Positions 49,201 through 60,362 are shown, counted from the first letter of the stretch. The stretch is DNA of 64,000 nt from Lichenostomus cassidix (GCA_008360975.2 CM039182.1:104935443-104999442), one strand, 5' to 3'. The notes: generated by a model from the sequence alone, not told the origin. Program-made: numbers and translations.

Positions 49201-52200
49201 TGTAGGAAACTTTATTCACATCTGTTTTAGACTTTCCTGACTCTGCTGGCATTCCTTCTCCCTCTTCCTGGAGTTCCCATCAGTGTGAGCAGGAGCATAA
49301 TAGGCTTATGATTTCAAGTCGTTTTCTTCCTCCCCAAATATAAAAATCAGTGCACACTGCAATTAAAGCAAATTGCAGTCTGGGGCCAGCGAGAAACCTG
49401 TGTTCTTTTCCTGAGCATGCACAGCCACTGCAGCAGTGCCAGCCCTGTGCCAAATGAGCACAGAGGCTGGGAGCAGCCGCTGGTTCTGAGCAGAATGGGG
49501 CTGTAATTGCTGCCTCTCACAAGCATTGAGCAGCTGAGAGCAGCTCTGATGTCAGCACCCAGCATTTTGTTGTGTGTGGAGAGCTGCAGCTTGTAATTAA
49601 AGTTTCGTTACTTGGCCAGCATTTGGCATTAATGCTTGACAGCTGCAAGCTTGTAGATATTCCCCTCACCCCTCCTTGTGGATGTCAGAGCAATTAATGG
49701 GGGGAAGGTGTGGAAGAGTAGTGGATGCTGAGCTGCAGCACTGCCTGCAGGATAGAGCTGCATGCACTGACATTACTCCCATGAGCCTGACTTGTGCTTT
49801 GCAGGCCAGGATTTCTCTGCTGGGAAAGGTCTGTTGAGGGCTGTGTGAATGCTGCAGCAGTAAACACTGCAGGCTTTATCCCGAGGCATAAGACAGACAA
49901 AATGTGTGGTCCAGCTTGGAGTTTACTCAGAAATATGTGCAACTAGCACTCTTATGTGCTCGATTTTTGTGGGACCCTACTTTATCATCACTGACATTGA
50001 CTTTATAGTCTTTTTAATTTTACTGAGCTGAATTAACCATGACTCTTGGAGAGAAGTGCTAGCTAGACGTCCTCAGCTGTTTTCAAAGAAGAGCTGAGCT
50101 TCCTCCTCGAAGATAGCTGTGGGGAAGGAGAAGTGCTTTTGGTTTGGTCTTTTTTTTTCTTTTTTTTTTGTAGTGAAGTCCCAGGCTTAAAACAGCATAC
50201 ACTTCCCTGTCACATTTCTAAACGTAATACCCACAAATTGTCTGTCAGGGGACAATTCTGAAAGTATTCTTCAACACTTTCTCAACACAAACTCTATGGC
50301 TTCTGTTAATTGTCTTAGTTGTATTTAAACTCTGTTCTGCCCTGGAGAAATTATTTCATTTTGTGTTGTCTTTGTAGGAGAGTCTGCAATCTCTGCCACA
50401 ATATAAACAGTAAGAGGTAGAAAAAATTCATGCTGGGGGGTGGGGAGGGAAGGGAAACATCATGTCATGGTTAACAGATGTCTTCCTGGCTGATACTGCT
50501 AAAACAGGAATTTGTGCAGATTCTTAAATCTCTCTAGAACAGGAACTTTATCTACCAGACTGAGCATTAATTTCTTTCCTCGAATCTCATGTTGACTAGC
50601 GTGCTTACAGGCTCATCAATGCCTCCCTGCTCTCTCTGCATTCTTTCCAGCAGGAACTCCTTCTGTGCCAAAGTAGAAAACAGTCTTGAGGCTGACCCTG
50701 CAGTACTGCTTTTGTTGGTTAACACAGAAACACAGGAGCACGTTAGCTGGTCACTGTGTGCTGCCAAAACTTGCAGCAAAAAAAGAAAAGCTCAGATCAG
50801 CAGCAGATTGACTTTAAGTGACCCCTCTGTAGTAGCATCTCTGAAATATCCATCTATCTGTGCTCAAGGGATACATGTGGAATTATGTGTGGGTACTGAA
50901 CTACGATTTCAGTGTGTTGGTTTAATTATATAAAAATCAGTTGACATCTCCATACCACTAATAAAAAAAAGTTTGTCACAAAAGTCTGCAGAGCTGTTAC
51001 CGTGGCTCTCTGTCAGCCTGCACTTGCCAGGTACTGCGTTAGCGCCGGGCACAGCCGGGCTGCGTTATTTAATATTAGTCCTCCAGTGTGATTTTAAAAT
51101 TAGAACTGCTTGCTGCCCTAGCCCTTTGGTCTAACAAAAGCCCTGCATGATGATATAATACTTTTGGTCTCTCTCTCCCCCGTTCTGTCTTTCACAAGGA
51201 GCACCAAGGTCAGGAAGACTCGACTACAGCCAGCGTCCTTCAGTGCTGTCACCCTATTCTTCAAGCCACTTCCGTTGTTGTATATTAAGTATCTCCATAC
51301 TGCTTTTTTATCAGCTGCTGACCTTGTACCCAAAAGTCTCAGGGAGCAGAGGATTGCAGTGGTAGATAATCATAATTAAACCCCGTGCTCTGTGCATTTG
51401 ATGCTATATTTGGCTGAGACTCCAATAAACAACTATTTTGTAACAGTGACACACTCTATTAATTGAGAATAATTCCAGAGGGTTACCAATATAAAATAAA
51501 TTGCTGTCCTTCCATGTATTTAATTTCAAAGAGGCGGTTTTGAGATTTGCCTTGTGAAATTCAAAATCTTTCAGTTTAAGGTCCTTGAATGTTAATAACT
51601 TTGTAGCAACAGAAACATCTTATTTTAGTCCATCTTTTCCTTTTTTAGAATTTTAATTATAATTCGGTATCACTCCCATTTTCCGTCACAATTTAAAGTC
51701 TCTTCTCTATCGGGATTCTGCATATATGTGCATCATAAGCCATAAGTGTATGAATTAGGTTACTGGCAGTTGATAGGTACATAGCTGGTTGCCTATGGGA
51801 TGCATTAAAATAGTCAGAGAGTGCAGAGTCATTGACTTCTTTTCACCTCTTGTGTGGCTGAGAACTTATCAGTGATCTACCAAAAGTCTGTTTTAAGGTA
51901 TCAGCCTTCTGTCTGCTCTCTGTGAAGTAGATTTATCAGGGGTGCACAGTAACAACAGCTGAAGAGAGCCTGTCATATATATCTTTCATTTTATTCACCT
52001 CTTTTATTCTGATTTTATCCTTCTTAAGCTAAGAGATAGAGGCTTCCAAGGCTAGATCATCTTTTACTGGTTGCATGCCAAAGTAGGATTTATTTTCAAC
52101 AATATTTCATCCTGCCAGTCTTCCCAGCCGTTTCAGGCATCCTCTCTCCTCCCATATTTATGAAACTATATATACAGCTTTCCTATGAGAAAGCAGCTGC

Positions 52201-55200
52201 TTGAAAACGCTTGTGAATAACACACAAGCTGAGCTCCAAGTTCAAAACTGCCAGCCATGCAGAAAGTGTGCAGAGTAGAGACTTGGGCCGAAGCGTTTAT
52301 CATGCTGTCCAGGCATCTGTCAGCTACCATATATCAAGGCTTTCATTTGTCTTGTGCAACTTCCATCGCCAAAGTAAAATATACATACACAGATTTGTAT
52401 ACAGAGAATGTAACAGAGCCCACCAAGGAGTATTGCTGAATGCTGAACTGAGATGTGTTCCCTGCAAATAAGCTGTGAGAAACAAGACAGACGGTTCTGG
52501 ATGACAGAAGTTAAAAACATTGGAGATTAGAGTATGAGAGAGACAGTTTAGTAGTTCCCAGTGCCTTGCTCGTGTGTCTGACAGCTCTGGGAGTACAGAG
52601 TGCCTGCCTGGTAAGGAATAATATTATGTATGAGAAAGCATGTTTGGATAGACAAAAGCTGTGCTCCTTATAGGGAAATATTTGCAAACTCTTCATAAAA
52701 TTTGGAGCATCAGTACTGAACAGAGCCCTGACACAGGCAATACCAGAATTGCCCTGGACAGACAGTCATGTGTTTTTCTTCACATGACAGCTTCGTTGGG
52801 GACACACAGGCAACTAGAGTGCAATGACATGGCCTCAAACAGAAGAGAAGTCTAAACGCTGAGCAGAGAGCAGGCAGAGAAGGATGACATTGTGTCCAAG
52901 CCCTCCCCTGTCAGATCCCAGTTGGTTCCTGTGGGTCACTCGACCACCCCAGAGCTTTCCTCCACTCTCTTACTCGTGGGCAGGGGCAGCAGCGAGGGCT
53001 TGCTGCTCAGTCCCAAGCTGTTTGGTGCATGAGGTGCCCTGGGCAGGAGCAGGGCTGGGGACCAAGATTTCTGTGTAGCCACAAGTGCTGTGCCCCAGCA
53101 AGAGAGGTACTCAGGTGCCTGATCAGAAACCGTTTGAAGGTGTAACTGATTCAATCACTCAACAGATGCTCATTCAACATTGATTTTAAATTAACTCTCA
53201 ACAGATATTCTTTGGGGTTTTTTTTCTGCTTGCCTCACTGCTGGGCAGAGTCCTGCATGCACAGGATGCATGTCTGAAGGCACCAGCTGGGCAAGCAGCA
53301 TCCCATTGCTTAAAGTCTGGCATCTGCAGCAGCTACAACAGAAAAAATAAATCAAGAGGGAAAAAAAGAACTTGCACAAATCCTTTTCTTGAGAATAAGG
53401 GCAGTTAGCTGAGCTCTCCAGCATGGCACTGACAAGATGAGACAGCTGCCTTAGAGCCAGTGTGTTCAAACATGCTGCCGTTATCCTGTTACATGAATCA
53501 AAACCAGCACACACCAGCTTTCATCTGGATTTCATTATTGTGATTTATATCGTAGAGACTCTTGTCTCGCAGGAAGCGGCAGTATTCAGACTTGGAGAGA
53601 GGGAGATCCTTATCAACAGGACAAAATTGACAAATCTCTGTGTTTAAAAATAACCGTACCTCTTTACTGTTTTCAGCCTTAAGCTGTCTGCTTAGTCTCA
53701 AGCCTCTGAGTACTTTGCTTTAAATGAAATTTTTAAAAAGAGCTTTTCTCCTTCCAAAGAGAATTTAGCTGGATTTTGGCAAACCTCCCACAGGCTGGAG
53801 GAATCCCAGGTAAAACAAGTCAGTGCCTGCAGAGCAGCCATGGGGAAAGGTGCACCCAGGGGGCTGCTGCTGCTGTGGCAGAGTCCAGGGTTTGCTCCCC
53901 CTCTGCACAGTCACCCCCAGAGCTGGGGTCACCCTGACACCCACTTGTTAGAGGTGAAAGCAGCTGAAACTTGCTGTCTGGCACAGCTTCTGTGCAGCCC
54001 TTCAGCTGAGCCTGGAGGATGGACAGGCTCTGTGCCCTTTCTGTTGGGAAGTGGTTTCTGTTGTGCGCATGAGCAAGGGAAGAAAATAAACTGGAGAGAG
54101 CTACAGACAAGTTAATTAAGGTAAAACAATGAGCTCTGTGGTAATGAAGAACAAACAGTGGGCAGTTAGGTTTGTAGTGGAGCACGAAATAAGGTGTCAA
54201 GTAGCTTTGCACAATAACACTGAGCTCACTATGTCTAGGATTGCCCAAGACAACCAGAAAGCACTGGTAATAACTAAAACCATCTTTTAATTTGATAGCA
54301 TGTATGTGCTTAGTGTCTTGACTTGGTAAGCAAGAGCAGCATGGACCCATGTTTCTGTATCCCAAATTAGATGTGCCTTGTTTCACTGTCCTCTTGTAGC
54401 AGTACCAAGAGGAAGCCTCTTCACACATAAAACTCCCAGCATATCTGTATGTCAGCAGCACACAACTTGATGATGATACTTTGGCAACAATACCAAGGAG
54501 TAGGCAGGCAGGTAGCAACATTCTAGGGAAAGAAAGGAAAGGAGTAGTCATTAAGGTCTTAATTCTTCTGTTTTAGAGGGCTGAGCCCTGCCAGGTGAGA
54601 CGAAGCACATGAGAAGCTGTCTGCAGAGAAGAGCCACAGCTGCATGGTGTGTGCACACATCCTTCCAACCTCAGCAGGATTAAAACCAGGCAGGCCCACA
54701 CATTCCATTGAAGCCTTTCCCACCAATCCTGGGTAGGGCAAGGTTTCTCCTCCCTGTCTTTTCCTCTTCCTTTTATTCAGGTGTGGCAGCACATTGCCTA
54801 CTTTAGCATCAAGGTAGCTTATGAATTTTTAACCTCAGGGGCACTGCACTGTCTGCCTGAACCTGCACTCAAGCTTATCCATACACGTGCAGGGCAGCAG
54901 GGATGGCTGACGAGTGTTGATGTGGCAGAATGGTCCATGTTTTAAAATATATGCATGGCCATAACAATACCCATGGCAAAAACTTGGTATTTTCCTCTCT
55001 GTTGCAGTATGTTTGCCTCAAGTACTGCTGGGCACTATTCAGGGGAACACATGCTTTACTCTGTTTTAACTTCCTATAATTCTTAATAATTCAGTACCCT
55101 ATCTCCTAAATAAAGTGCAAGAAAAGTTAGGTGTGTTTCACTCTCCTTCATGCTTATTTTGGAACCAGAGAACATGACTGGATGAAGGGAATTGTCTGCT

Positions 55201-58200
55201 TTCTCTCTAGTGCAGTTGCACTTGTCTTCCTCAAGCCCTTCCATGTACTATATTAAATGATTGAAAAAAGCCTGAAAGAATATGTAGTCAGTCTTTTTGG
55301 CTGATTTGGAGTCCCATGAGGATATATTACAGCAAACCTCCACCTTCTGTAAAGGCATAACATGCAGCAAGGGTTTTGCCTGCCTCTTTCCACCTCTTGT
55401 TGTTTGGTGTTGACAGCCTTTTGCCAAAACACAGGTTAATCAGAACCAGAAATTAGAAGGGAAATATTATTTTACAAGCAGGAGAATGCACTGCATTGTA
55501 CCCCGCTGCTCTCTTACACCCTTGAATCTGGCAGGGAGCTGGATACCTGGGGACCAGGCTGTCTCCCAGGTGGCCAAGCTGGGGCTCTTCTCCACTTCTG
55601 TTCAACAGGCAGAACTGTAAAAGTGTGGAAGAGAATTGGTACATTCCCAAAAGTGCCAATTGGTTGGTTTGTTGTTGAGCTGATAGATTTTGGCCAAGTG
55701 AATGGTGACAGAGATTTAGGCAAAGTGCTACCTGAACAGACAAAGGGCATGAGAGAAGTGCTGGGCACCCACAGATGCAGGTTCTGTGTTGGCCAGGAGA
55801 GCCCCCTGCAACTTGGGGAGATTCCTTAGGTTGTAACAAAAAGCAGTAGGAAGCTCAGAGGAAATAGATTGTGCACTTTGAATGTTGTCCTGACTCTTTT
55901 GGCCCCTGACTGCCTAACTTACAACAGCATTACTGCCTTCCACTCTGCTGAGCAACCTCCCATGTGGGCTAGTTACTTATTTGATCGTAAATGGATGCTA
56001 CAGCAGTCAAGAGTTTGTACCAGTGGTGTCTTGGGAGAATCAATTTGAAAGAAACCATGTGTGTTAGAACCACATGGAGATATACACCAAAATCTGGTCA
56101 TCAAATCAGTTGTTGTGATGGGGTTTTTTGGTTTTACAAGACTTCTCAGGTAGGTTTCATCTAGCCACATTAATCTTAAACTCACTCTTAGCAATACTTG
56201 GAGGATGCTAATGAGGTATGTATTGTTCAAGGTTTCTGCTGAACAGGTCACTTGTTTTGTCAGTCACAAACAAATAGTTGTCTTAATTCAGCCTTAGTTT
56301 TCCTGTCTGCTGAAAGCATTGGGACTGACTGGCACTTGTTTGGTATTCCTTGCTTTCCTTGCTTCTGGGAGTCAAGGGATCTTCTTTGTTACAAGAGTAA
56401 TTCTCTCTTGACATGTGTTACAGACCACGGTCATAGACTATGTGAAGCCATCAGATCTCAAGAAGGACATGAATGAGACCTTTAAGGAGAAGTTCCCTCA
56501 CATCAAGCTAACCCTCAGTAAAATAAGAAGGTATGTTGCAAAGCTCAGTAAGGCTGCAGCTGTCTCACATTTCAGTGCAATTCCTGCTGTACATTAGGGG
56601 AAGCACAGCGCTGATTGATCTTTCAGGAGCAGTGACCAGCAGAGGTGCAGAGTAAGTCAGATGATTGCTTTGATTACTGGGAGGAGTAAACAGGATAGAG
56701 GAATGTGTAAACACACACTGGTCAGATGTCCGACACAGCATCTCACAAGATGAGGATGGGAGCTGGGCATGCACTATATTAAAATACCCTGAAAAATAAC
56801 ACAACAGAGTCTCCAAGCTCATGGCACTTAGCATAAAAAGAGCCTGAAGAAAGAGAACTGCTGACTTTTGTGCCTTGGCCAGAAGCAAAAAGCGTAGTTG
56901 GCTTCACAGCAAAGTTGTAATATTCCATCTCTGTTTCCAGTGCAGCAGGCTAGACATATTGCTCCACTGGAGTAATGATAATTTCATTTGACCCTAGTGG
57001 CCAGAAGGATACTAAGCCACGTTGCTGTGTAGCCAGAGAGTGCTGCAGTACATGGACAGAACTGTCAGTTTGGATTTGACTAACCATAACCAGCAGCAAA
57101 TCTGCATGCAGAGCACCAGTAATCAAAACGTTGTTACTAAACAAATGGTATGCAGCATAGGACCTCTGGTGAAATGCTATTGCTAAAAATGTCAGAGCTT
57201 TTCAGTTGCTTTTACAGCTTGGCACAACTATCTGTTGGGGGCACTGAGGGGGAAGGGTGAGGTAAAAATGTGCCATGAAATGTGCCCCCAAAACAGCATA
57301 AAGATACCTGCCCAGTAAATTATGTTTTCTCCTCCATTTGACTAAGGAATCTCTGAAAGCATGGCTTTTGGGGCAGAATGGGACATGCTTTAAAACTCAG
57401 CTCACAGTGTACTTGTCTGGTCTCTTTACTCAGCTTGAAGAGAGAGATGCGCAAGCTTGCTCAAGAAGAATGTGGTTTTGAAGAGCCCACAGTGGCCATG
57501 GCCTTTGTCTACTTTGAGAAGCTCGCTCTCAAGGGGAAGCTGAACAAGCAGAATAGAAAGCTTTGTGCTGGAGCTTGTGTTCTTTTAGCAGCCAAAATTG
57601 GCAGTGACCTCAGAAAACATGAAGTCAAGCATCTTATAGATGTACGTATCCGTAGGTTTCCAGTGTTCCATCTACATGAAGTGCTGGTGTGTGGTCTGTG
57701 CAAGCGTGTTTGTCAGTGAACATGCTCTCCTTTAGGCTTCCAGATCTACAGCCAGCTAAATACCTTTTTTTGTTACATGTTTTTGGGGAAGTAGTAGTGA
57801 TCAATGTTACTGCAGAGGCGTGGGAAGCTTGTTTGGTGGGATAGAAGGCCCTGGTGTCAGATACTGTGAGGTTTGAGATGTATCTGACTACCATTCTGTC
57901 AATACAAGGCAAAAGTGAACCCTCAGGAAATTAATTTTGCTTTTAATTATGTTTTCAAGAATGTCAGTAAGGATTCTCCTTTGAGAATTAAATGCAGATA
58001 CTAATTTCTGATGGAGTCCAATAGACATTTGTATTTCTTCTATCAAGTTCAGCTTTTGGACAAAAAAACCTAAAGAGGTGTTGCCATTAGAGCACCTCAC
58101 TCCAGATGTTTTTTGTAGATGTGTTTGGTCTTCCACCCGCCCCATGTGAAAGAGTTAACCTGGGGGAGTGTTATGCCATAATCTCCTGCAAGCACTGAGG

Positions 58201-59338
58201 TACCCATCTGATTTAATGCTGCAGAAAGTTAGGCAGGTGTCTGGGTATGTGGCTACAACCAGCTCACTCAGCAGGAGAGACATGGGAATGTGGACGAGGG
58301 GCAGGACTGGACTCATGCCCTCCTCCCACAGTCACAGAGCTGGGCTGACAGTCAGTTTGTTAGAAAGACCTCTGAAAAATCACCAAAAAAATCAGCCAAG
58401 TGGGAATGGGAAGATCGGCCTCTCTTGCTATCTTGAAACATTGGTCCTTCCATAAGACACATTGAACTTTGCAGTAGACCCAAGGGCAGAGAAGTAGCAA
58501 GCCAGAGAGATCATAAGAGGATGAGGAGGGAAATACTCCTGAACAACTGGTTGCCTACTTGTAGCATCCAAATCCAGCAAAAACAGCAGTGCATATGGGA
58601 GGTTTAGTACATTACAGCAAAAAGCCAACTCTAAAACCCATCCTCCTTAAGGATAGCAGTTGCTATTAGTCACTGTTCTTATGGTTGCTGTGGATGACAC
58701 CTTCTGCCTCTGAGGTATTAGGATCAAATTATGGCAAAAATAATTTCCCCAAAGGGCATTGCAGCACAGTCTAATGCTGAATGAAAAATTAGTGATTTCA
58801 AGCAGTGCAGGAAATTTATGGACAATTACAAGATGCATGTCTTCCATTACACAAGTGATTTTGATGTTTGCATGAAGCCTGGAATTTCCTGTTGCTGCAG
58901 TGGTAATCACTGTGATCATTAGAATATGTATCTGCTGGCAGTGGAATGAGTGAAATGACGAATGTGTCAGAAATAGCAAGGCTGGCTGAGCTTTATGAGT
59001 TCACCTTCACAGTAAGGAATCAGTACATCCAGTTCACCCTGCTCTGATTTTCTAAACCTACAAGTTGATCAGGATGGAAGTTTAATGACGGCAGCATGCA
59101 TGTTTTGAGTAATGTCATTTGTGGGAAAGCACTAGAAAGGCAAACCCTCATTCCATTTTTTTTTTATTTACTTTTTTCCCCTTGGCTGTGGTTGCAGAAA
59201 CTGGAAGAGAAGTTCCGGCTGAACAGGCGAGAGCTGATCGCCTTCGAGTTCCCGGTGCTGGTGGCCTTGGAGTTTGCTCTGCACCTTCCCGAGCACGAAG
59301 TGATGCCGCACTACAGACGCTTGGTGCAGAACTCCTAG
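25195..59338 (+). CDS. CABLES1: CABLES1, Cdk5 and Abl enzyme substrate 1 (partial: exons 2-10 joined)
   Basis: Nine exons, each bounded by AG and GT, join in phase to give 353 residues (residue 1 is split with the missing exon 1) ending in TAG. CABLES1 is an adaptor known to link Cdk5, Cdk2 and Cdk3 with non-receptor tyrosine kinases such as Abl and Wee1. It promotes inhibitory tyrosine phosphorylation of CDKs and binds p53-family proteins. Visible landmarks are an Arg/Ser-rich start, an R-x-R-x-x-S motif at residues 25-30 followed by S32-P33, the acidic DYDP-like stretch [12 protein letters not shown] near residues 176-187, and a helical cyclin-like fold from about residue 200 to 353 ending [10 protein letters not shown] recognise the family from remembered mammalian sequences. 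CABLES2 is the alternative, but it is compact and less similar in exons 3-7. No frameshift or internal stop is present. Exon 1, with the start codon and promoter, lies before the window. Confidence 0.95.
25267..27532 (+). other. CABLES1: CABLES1 intron 2
   Basis: The 2.27-kb intron has no internal gene. T-rich sequence at 27265-27345 ends in tttttttttgtttcag, a strong-looking unused acceptor at 27345, followed by CpG-bearing sequence (ccgtccgtcgcg). The real exon 3 acceptor is at 27531-27532. Confidence 0.85.
27533..27625 (+). CDS. CABLES1: CABLES1 exon 3
   Basis: The 93-bp exon lies between acceptor tttatttttcag and donor GTATTG. It carries residues 25-56: [16 protein letters not shown], then [16 protein letters not shown]25-C-R27-T-L-S30 fits an R-x-R-x-x-S basophilic kinase site, and S32-P33 is a proline-directed site. 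From a remembered alignment (one extra residue in exon 5), S32 should correspond to human Ser313, reported as a cyclin E/CDK3 target; this mapping is inference. The phase is the same as exon 2, so exons 2 and 3 form a symmetric cassette. Confidence 0.95.
27626..34449 (+). other. CABLES1: CABLES1 intron 3
   Basis: The 6.8-kb intron is AT-rich with short frames on both strands, none with a recognisable product. No CR1 or LTR was identified. Confidence 0.8.
34450..34527 (+). CDS. CABLES1: CABLES1 exon 4
   Basis: This 78-bp exon was found by reading for the missing family segment between exons 3 and 5. The acceptor is tatattttag and the donor GTATGT. It encodes residues 57-81, [20 protein letters not shown] then DCTQVG, which is the expected CABLES segment. 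It begins with the last base of one codon and ends with the first two bases of a Gly codon, so the frame runs through. Long introns on both sides (6.8 and 9.9 kb) isolate it. Confidence 0.92.
34528..40819 (+). other. CABLES1: CABLES1 intron 4, first part
   Basis: Non-coding. Short repeats only: a CA run at 37698-37710 and a GACT/CTGA run at 38771-38788. Overlapping frames at 35119-35555 and 36210-36578 lie in slightly GC-richer stretches and match no known family. Confidence 0.75.
38771..38788 (+). repeat. (GACT)n short tandem repeat
   Basis: About four gact units (gtgactgactgactgaca). Confidence 0.7.
40824..41435 (-). mobile_element. Probable solo LTR (minus strand)
   Basis: Read on the minus strand, the 612-bp block starts TGTTGAG and ends CTTAGCA, an imperfect terminal inverted repeat. 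TTCT flanks it on both sides (40820-40823 and 41436-41439), a 4-bp duplication of the kind made by gamma-like (class I) elements. A minus-strand AATAAA lies at 41038-41043, leaving a U5 of about 214 bp. A second one is at 41231-41236. The upstream portion carries a degenerate ~86-bp direct repeat as in many U3 enhancers. The region is more GC-rich than its surroundings. The 4-bp duplication sits in a T/C-rich context, so the boundaries are tentative. Confidence 0.5.
41173..41390 (+). repeat. Degenerate ~86-bp tandem repeat, about 2.5 copies
   Basis: Unit starts at 41173, 41258 and 41346 share the order ggctc-, gtccat(c/t)cacct, ggctggt- or ggctcactggt, ccaaa(a)g-, ctg(g)cagttc. Spacing is 85 and 88 bases, with the third copy partial. 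The repeat creates the unusually long 162-codon plus-strand frame here. Confidence 0.6.
41440..44386 (+). other. CABLES1: CABLES1 intron 4, last part
   Basis: Non-coding sequence between the LTR and exon 5. A 171-codon antisense frame (43804-44319) lies just upstream of exon 5 and has no recognisable family, so it is not called. Confidence 0.75.
44387..44486 (+). CDS. CABLES1: CABLES1 exon 5
   Basis: The 100-bp exon has acceptor ctgcttcccag and donor GTGGGG. It encodes residues 83-115: DMKLDGGRQ, a short variable stretch CHSTGVC, then [17 protein letters not shown]. The variable stretch appears one residue longer than in the human protein as I remember it and has two cysteines. The donor is G-rich and lacks the usual A at intron positions 3 and 4, though the exonic AAG and intron +5 G support it. 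It ends on a codon boundary. Confidence 0.93.
44487..45979 (+). other. CABLES1: CABLES1 intron 5
   Basis: The 1.5-kb intron begins with the G-rich donor GTGGGGATG. Nothing else is recognisable. Confidence 0.85.
45980..46136 (+). CDS. CABLES1: CABLES1 exon 6
   Basis: The 157-bp exon has acceptor tattttttgtag and donor GTAACT. It encodes residues 116-167 plus the first base of Gly168: [18 protein letters not shown], then a Ser/Thr-rich run with the conserved [14 protein letters not shown] and [18 protein letters not shown]. The Ser/Arg-rich composition is typical of the regulatory, probably disordered segment ahead of the cyclin-like fold. Confidence 0.95.
46137..46925 (+). other. CABLES1: CABLES1 intron 6
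   Basis: The 789-bp AT-rich intron is the shortest in the window, with no internal features. Confidence 0.88.
46926..47029 (+). CDS. CABLES1: CABLES1 exon 7
   Basis: The 104-bp exon has acceptor gttcttttgtag and donor GTAAGT, a consensus match. It encodes residues 168-202: [20 protein letters not shown], then [15 protein letters not shown]. The acidic block around Tyr177 and the PCGKHKRV signature are highly conserved in both CABLES paralogues. Exon 6 and exon 7 are only 0.8 kb apart. Confidence 0.95.
47030..56423 (+). other. CABLES1: CABLES1 intron 7
   Basis: The 9.4-kb intron contains the perfect inverted repeat at 49148-49191. A T-rich tract at 50149-50171 ends in a TAG acceptor-like site. 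A 243-codon antisense frame lies at 53820-54551. No recognisable mobile element was seen. Confidence 0.8.
49148..49191. repeat. Perfect 17-bp-arm inverted repeat with 10-base loop
   Basis: Left arm tgtgcatagagctggtg (49148-49164) and right arm caccagctctatgcaca (49175-49191) are exact reverse complements, separated by a 10-base A-rich loop. Pairing stops at the next base on each side. Confidence 0.97.
56424..56530 (+). CDS. CABLES1: CABLES1 exon 8
   Basis: The 107-bp exon has acceptor catgtgttacag and donor GTATGT. It encodes residues 203-237: [20 protein letters not shown], then [15 protein letters not shown], the entry into the cyclin-like region. It ends with two bases (AG) of a Ser codon completed in exon 9. 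Reading straight through the donor gives [11 protein letters not shown], which does not match the family, so the splice is required. Confidence 0.95.
56531..57433 (+). other. CABLES1: CABLES1 intron 8
   Basis: The 903-bp intron has no internal feature of note. Confidence 0.88.
57434..57641 (+). CDS. CABLES1: CABLES1 exon 9 (core of cyclin-like fold)
   Basis: The 208-bp exon has acceptor ctctttactcag and donor GTACGT. It encodes residues 238-307: [39 protein letters not shown], and [19 protein letters not shown] before the conserved KHLID end. The alternating helices, with small residues in [12 protein letters not shown], are the cyclin-box helix pattern. This is the most conserved part of CABLES proteins and is thought to mediate CDK contact. 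Confidence 0.96.
57642..59197 (+). other. CABLES1: CABLES1 intron 9
   Basis: The 1.56-kb intron has a T-rich stretch (59157-59178) before the exon 10 acceptor. No other feature was seen. Confidence 0.88.
59198..59338 (+). CDS. CABLES1: CABLES1 exon 10 (terminal coding exon)
   Basis: The coding part is 141 bp, after acceptor ggctgtggttgcag. It encodes residues 308-353: [19 protein letters not shown], then [20 protein letters not shown] and RRLVQNS, followed by TAG at 59336-59338. This ends at the same point as the mammalian protein. The exon and the ~60 bases after it are distinctly GC- and CpG-richer than the rest of the window. Confidence 0.96.
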   Translation, partial: KLEEKFRLNRRELIAFEFPVLVALEFALHLPEHEVMPHYRRLVQNS

Positions 59339-59860
59339 CGCTGGCTGCCCTGCGGGGAAAGAGCTCCTGACTGTTCCCGCTTGGCTCTCCCGAGCCGCAG
59401 TTACTACTGGAAATGCAAAATCAGACTCCTAACACTTCACTCTCTCTCCCCCCCAAAACAGTTTTTCCGGCTACATACGGGAAAGACTGCATCGACTCTC
59501 AGCTTTGATGAATTTATGTATCATTACTTTCTCAAAGCAGGTGAAGACTGAGCTGTTGGTAAATAGTTCACATGCTGAAACTGGGTGGCAACTGACCCTA
59601 GCTGTAGGGACTACAGCTATAAAAGTAGGCAAAAGTTAGAAGGGCAGCCTCCATGACCACCCCTCTCTCCATCACACAAACCCTGGAAGCCCACTGAGTG
59701 CATTCTCGTAGAGCTTTTTCTACAGACCTGCTGCAAATTCCAAGAGGACTTCTTAAAGTGAAAAAGCTTTTAAAGAAGATATCTTCACTGTGTCAAAAAG
59801 AATGTGCCAATCTATTTTTGTATCAGCAATTGAAAGTGCACTTTTTCCTGTGGGGTATTT

Positions 59861-59890
59861 GTGTGTGTATCCGTGTGTGTGTGCGTGTGC
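59861..59890 (+). repeat. Imperfect (GT)n in the CABLES1 3' UTR
   Basis: gtgtgtgtat followed by ccgtgtgtgtgtgcgtgtgc. On the transcript strand this is a UG-rich run, the kind bound by CELF and TDP-43 family proteins, but no function is shown. Confidence 0.75.
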
Positions 59891-60356
59891 GACACCGAAC
59901 TGATCTCAGTCCAGGTGGCTGGCTTAGCTGTTTCCAAGTGTATCAGTTACTGATGGTGAAGATCAAGGTGACCTTACACGTTTACTTCTTGAAAAACATA
60001 ACTACTGGAAAAGTGGTAAATGGGATCATTTTTGGACGCTTGGGTTTTTTTAATCTCTGATCTTTCCAACATTGTACCTTTGAAAGGATTACACTACTAC
60101 TACTGCGACAGAAGGATCAGCAACTGACCTTAAGTTTTCAGTCATGTTTGTGGTAAAGATGAAAGCATTAGTATAAGATTTCCATGTCATGTTTTTTAAA
60201 AATATCTTGTGTTAAGCCACATGCATATTTTTAACCTTCGCACTTTTCCCACTGTGGAGATGGTTAGACTTGCACTCTGTAGTGTTGTATTTCTGTGCTC
60301 TATGTTAGAGTGCGTAATAAGCACATTTATTGTGCTCTATCTTAAAACAGTGTTTT

Positions 60357-60362
60357 ATTAAA
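60357..60362 (+). terminator. ATTAAA poly(A) signal candidate (proximal)
   Basis: ATTAAA followed by an A-run to 60369. A second ATTAAA at 60428-60433 is followed by a G/T-rich stretch (gttttggggttttaat) that could act as a downstream element. Use would give a UTR of about 1.0-1.1 kb. Confidence 0.3.

Noticed and set aside
50149..50175. T-rich tract ending in tag as an alternative exon acceptor in intron 7
   Set aside because: There is no downstream donor-bounded frame that joins CABLES1 in phase with conserved sequence.
56424..56597. Exon 8 reading on past 56530 as an alternative C-terminus
   Set aside because: The continuation is unlike any CABLES protein, the GTATGT donor is good, and exon 9 joins in phase.
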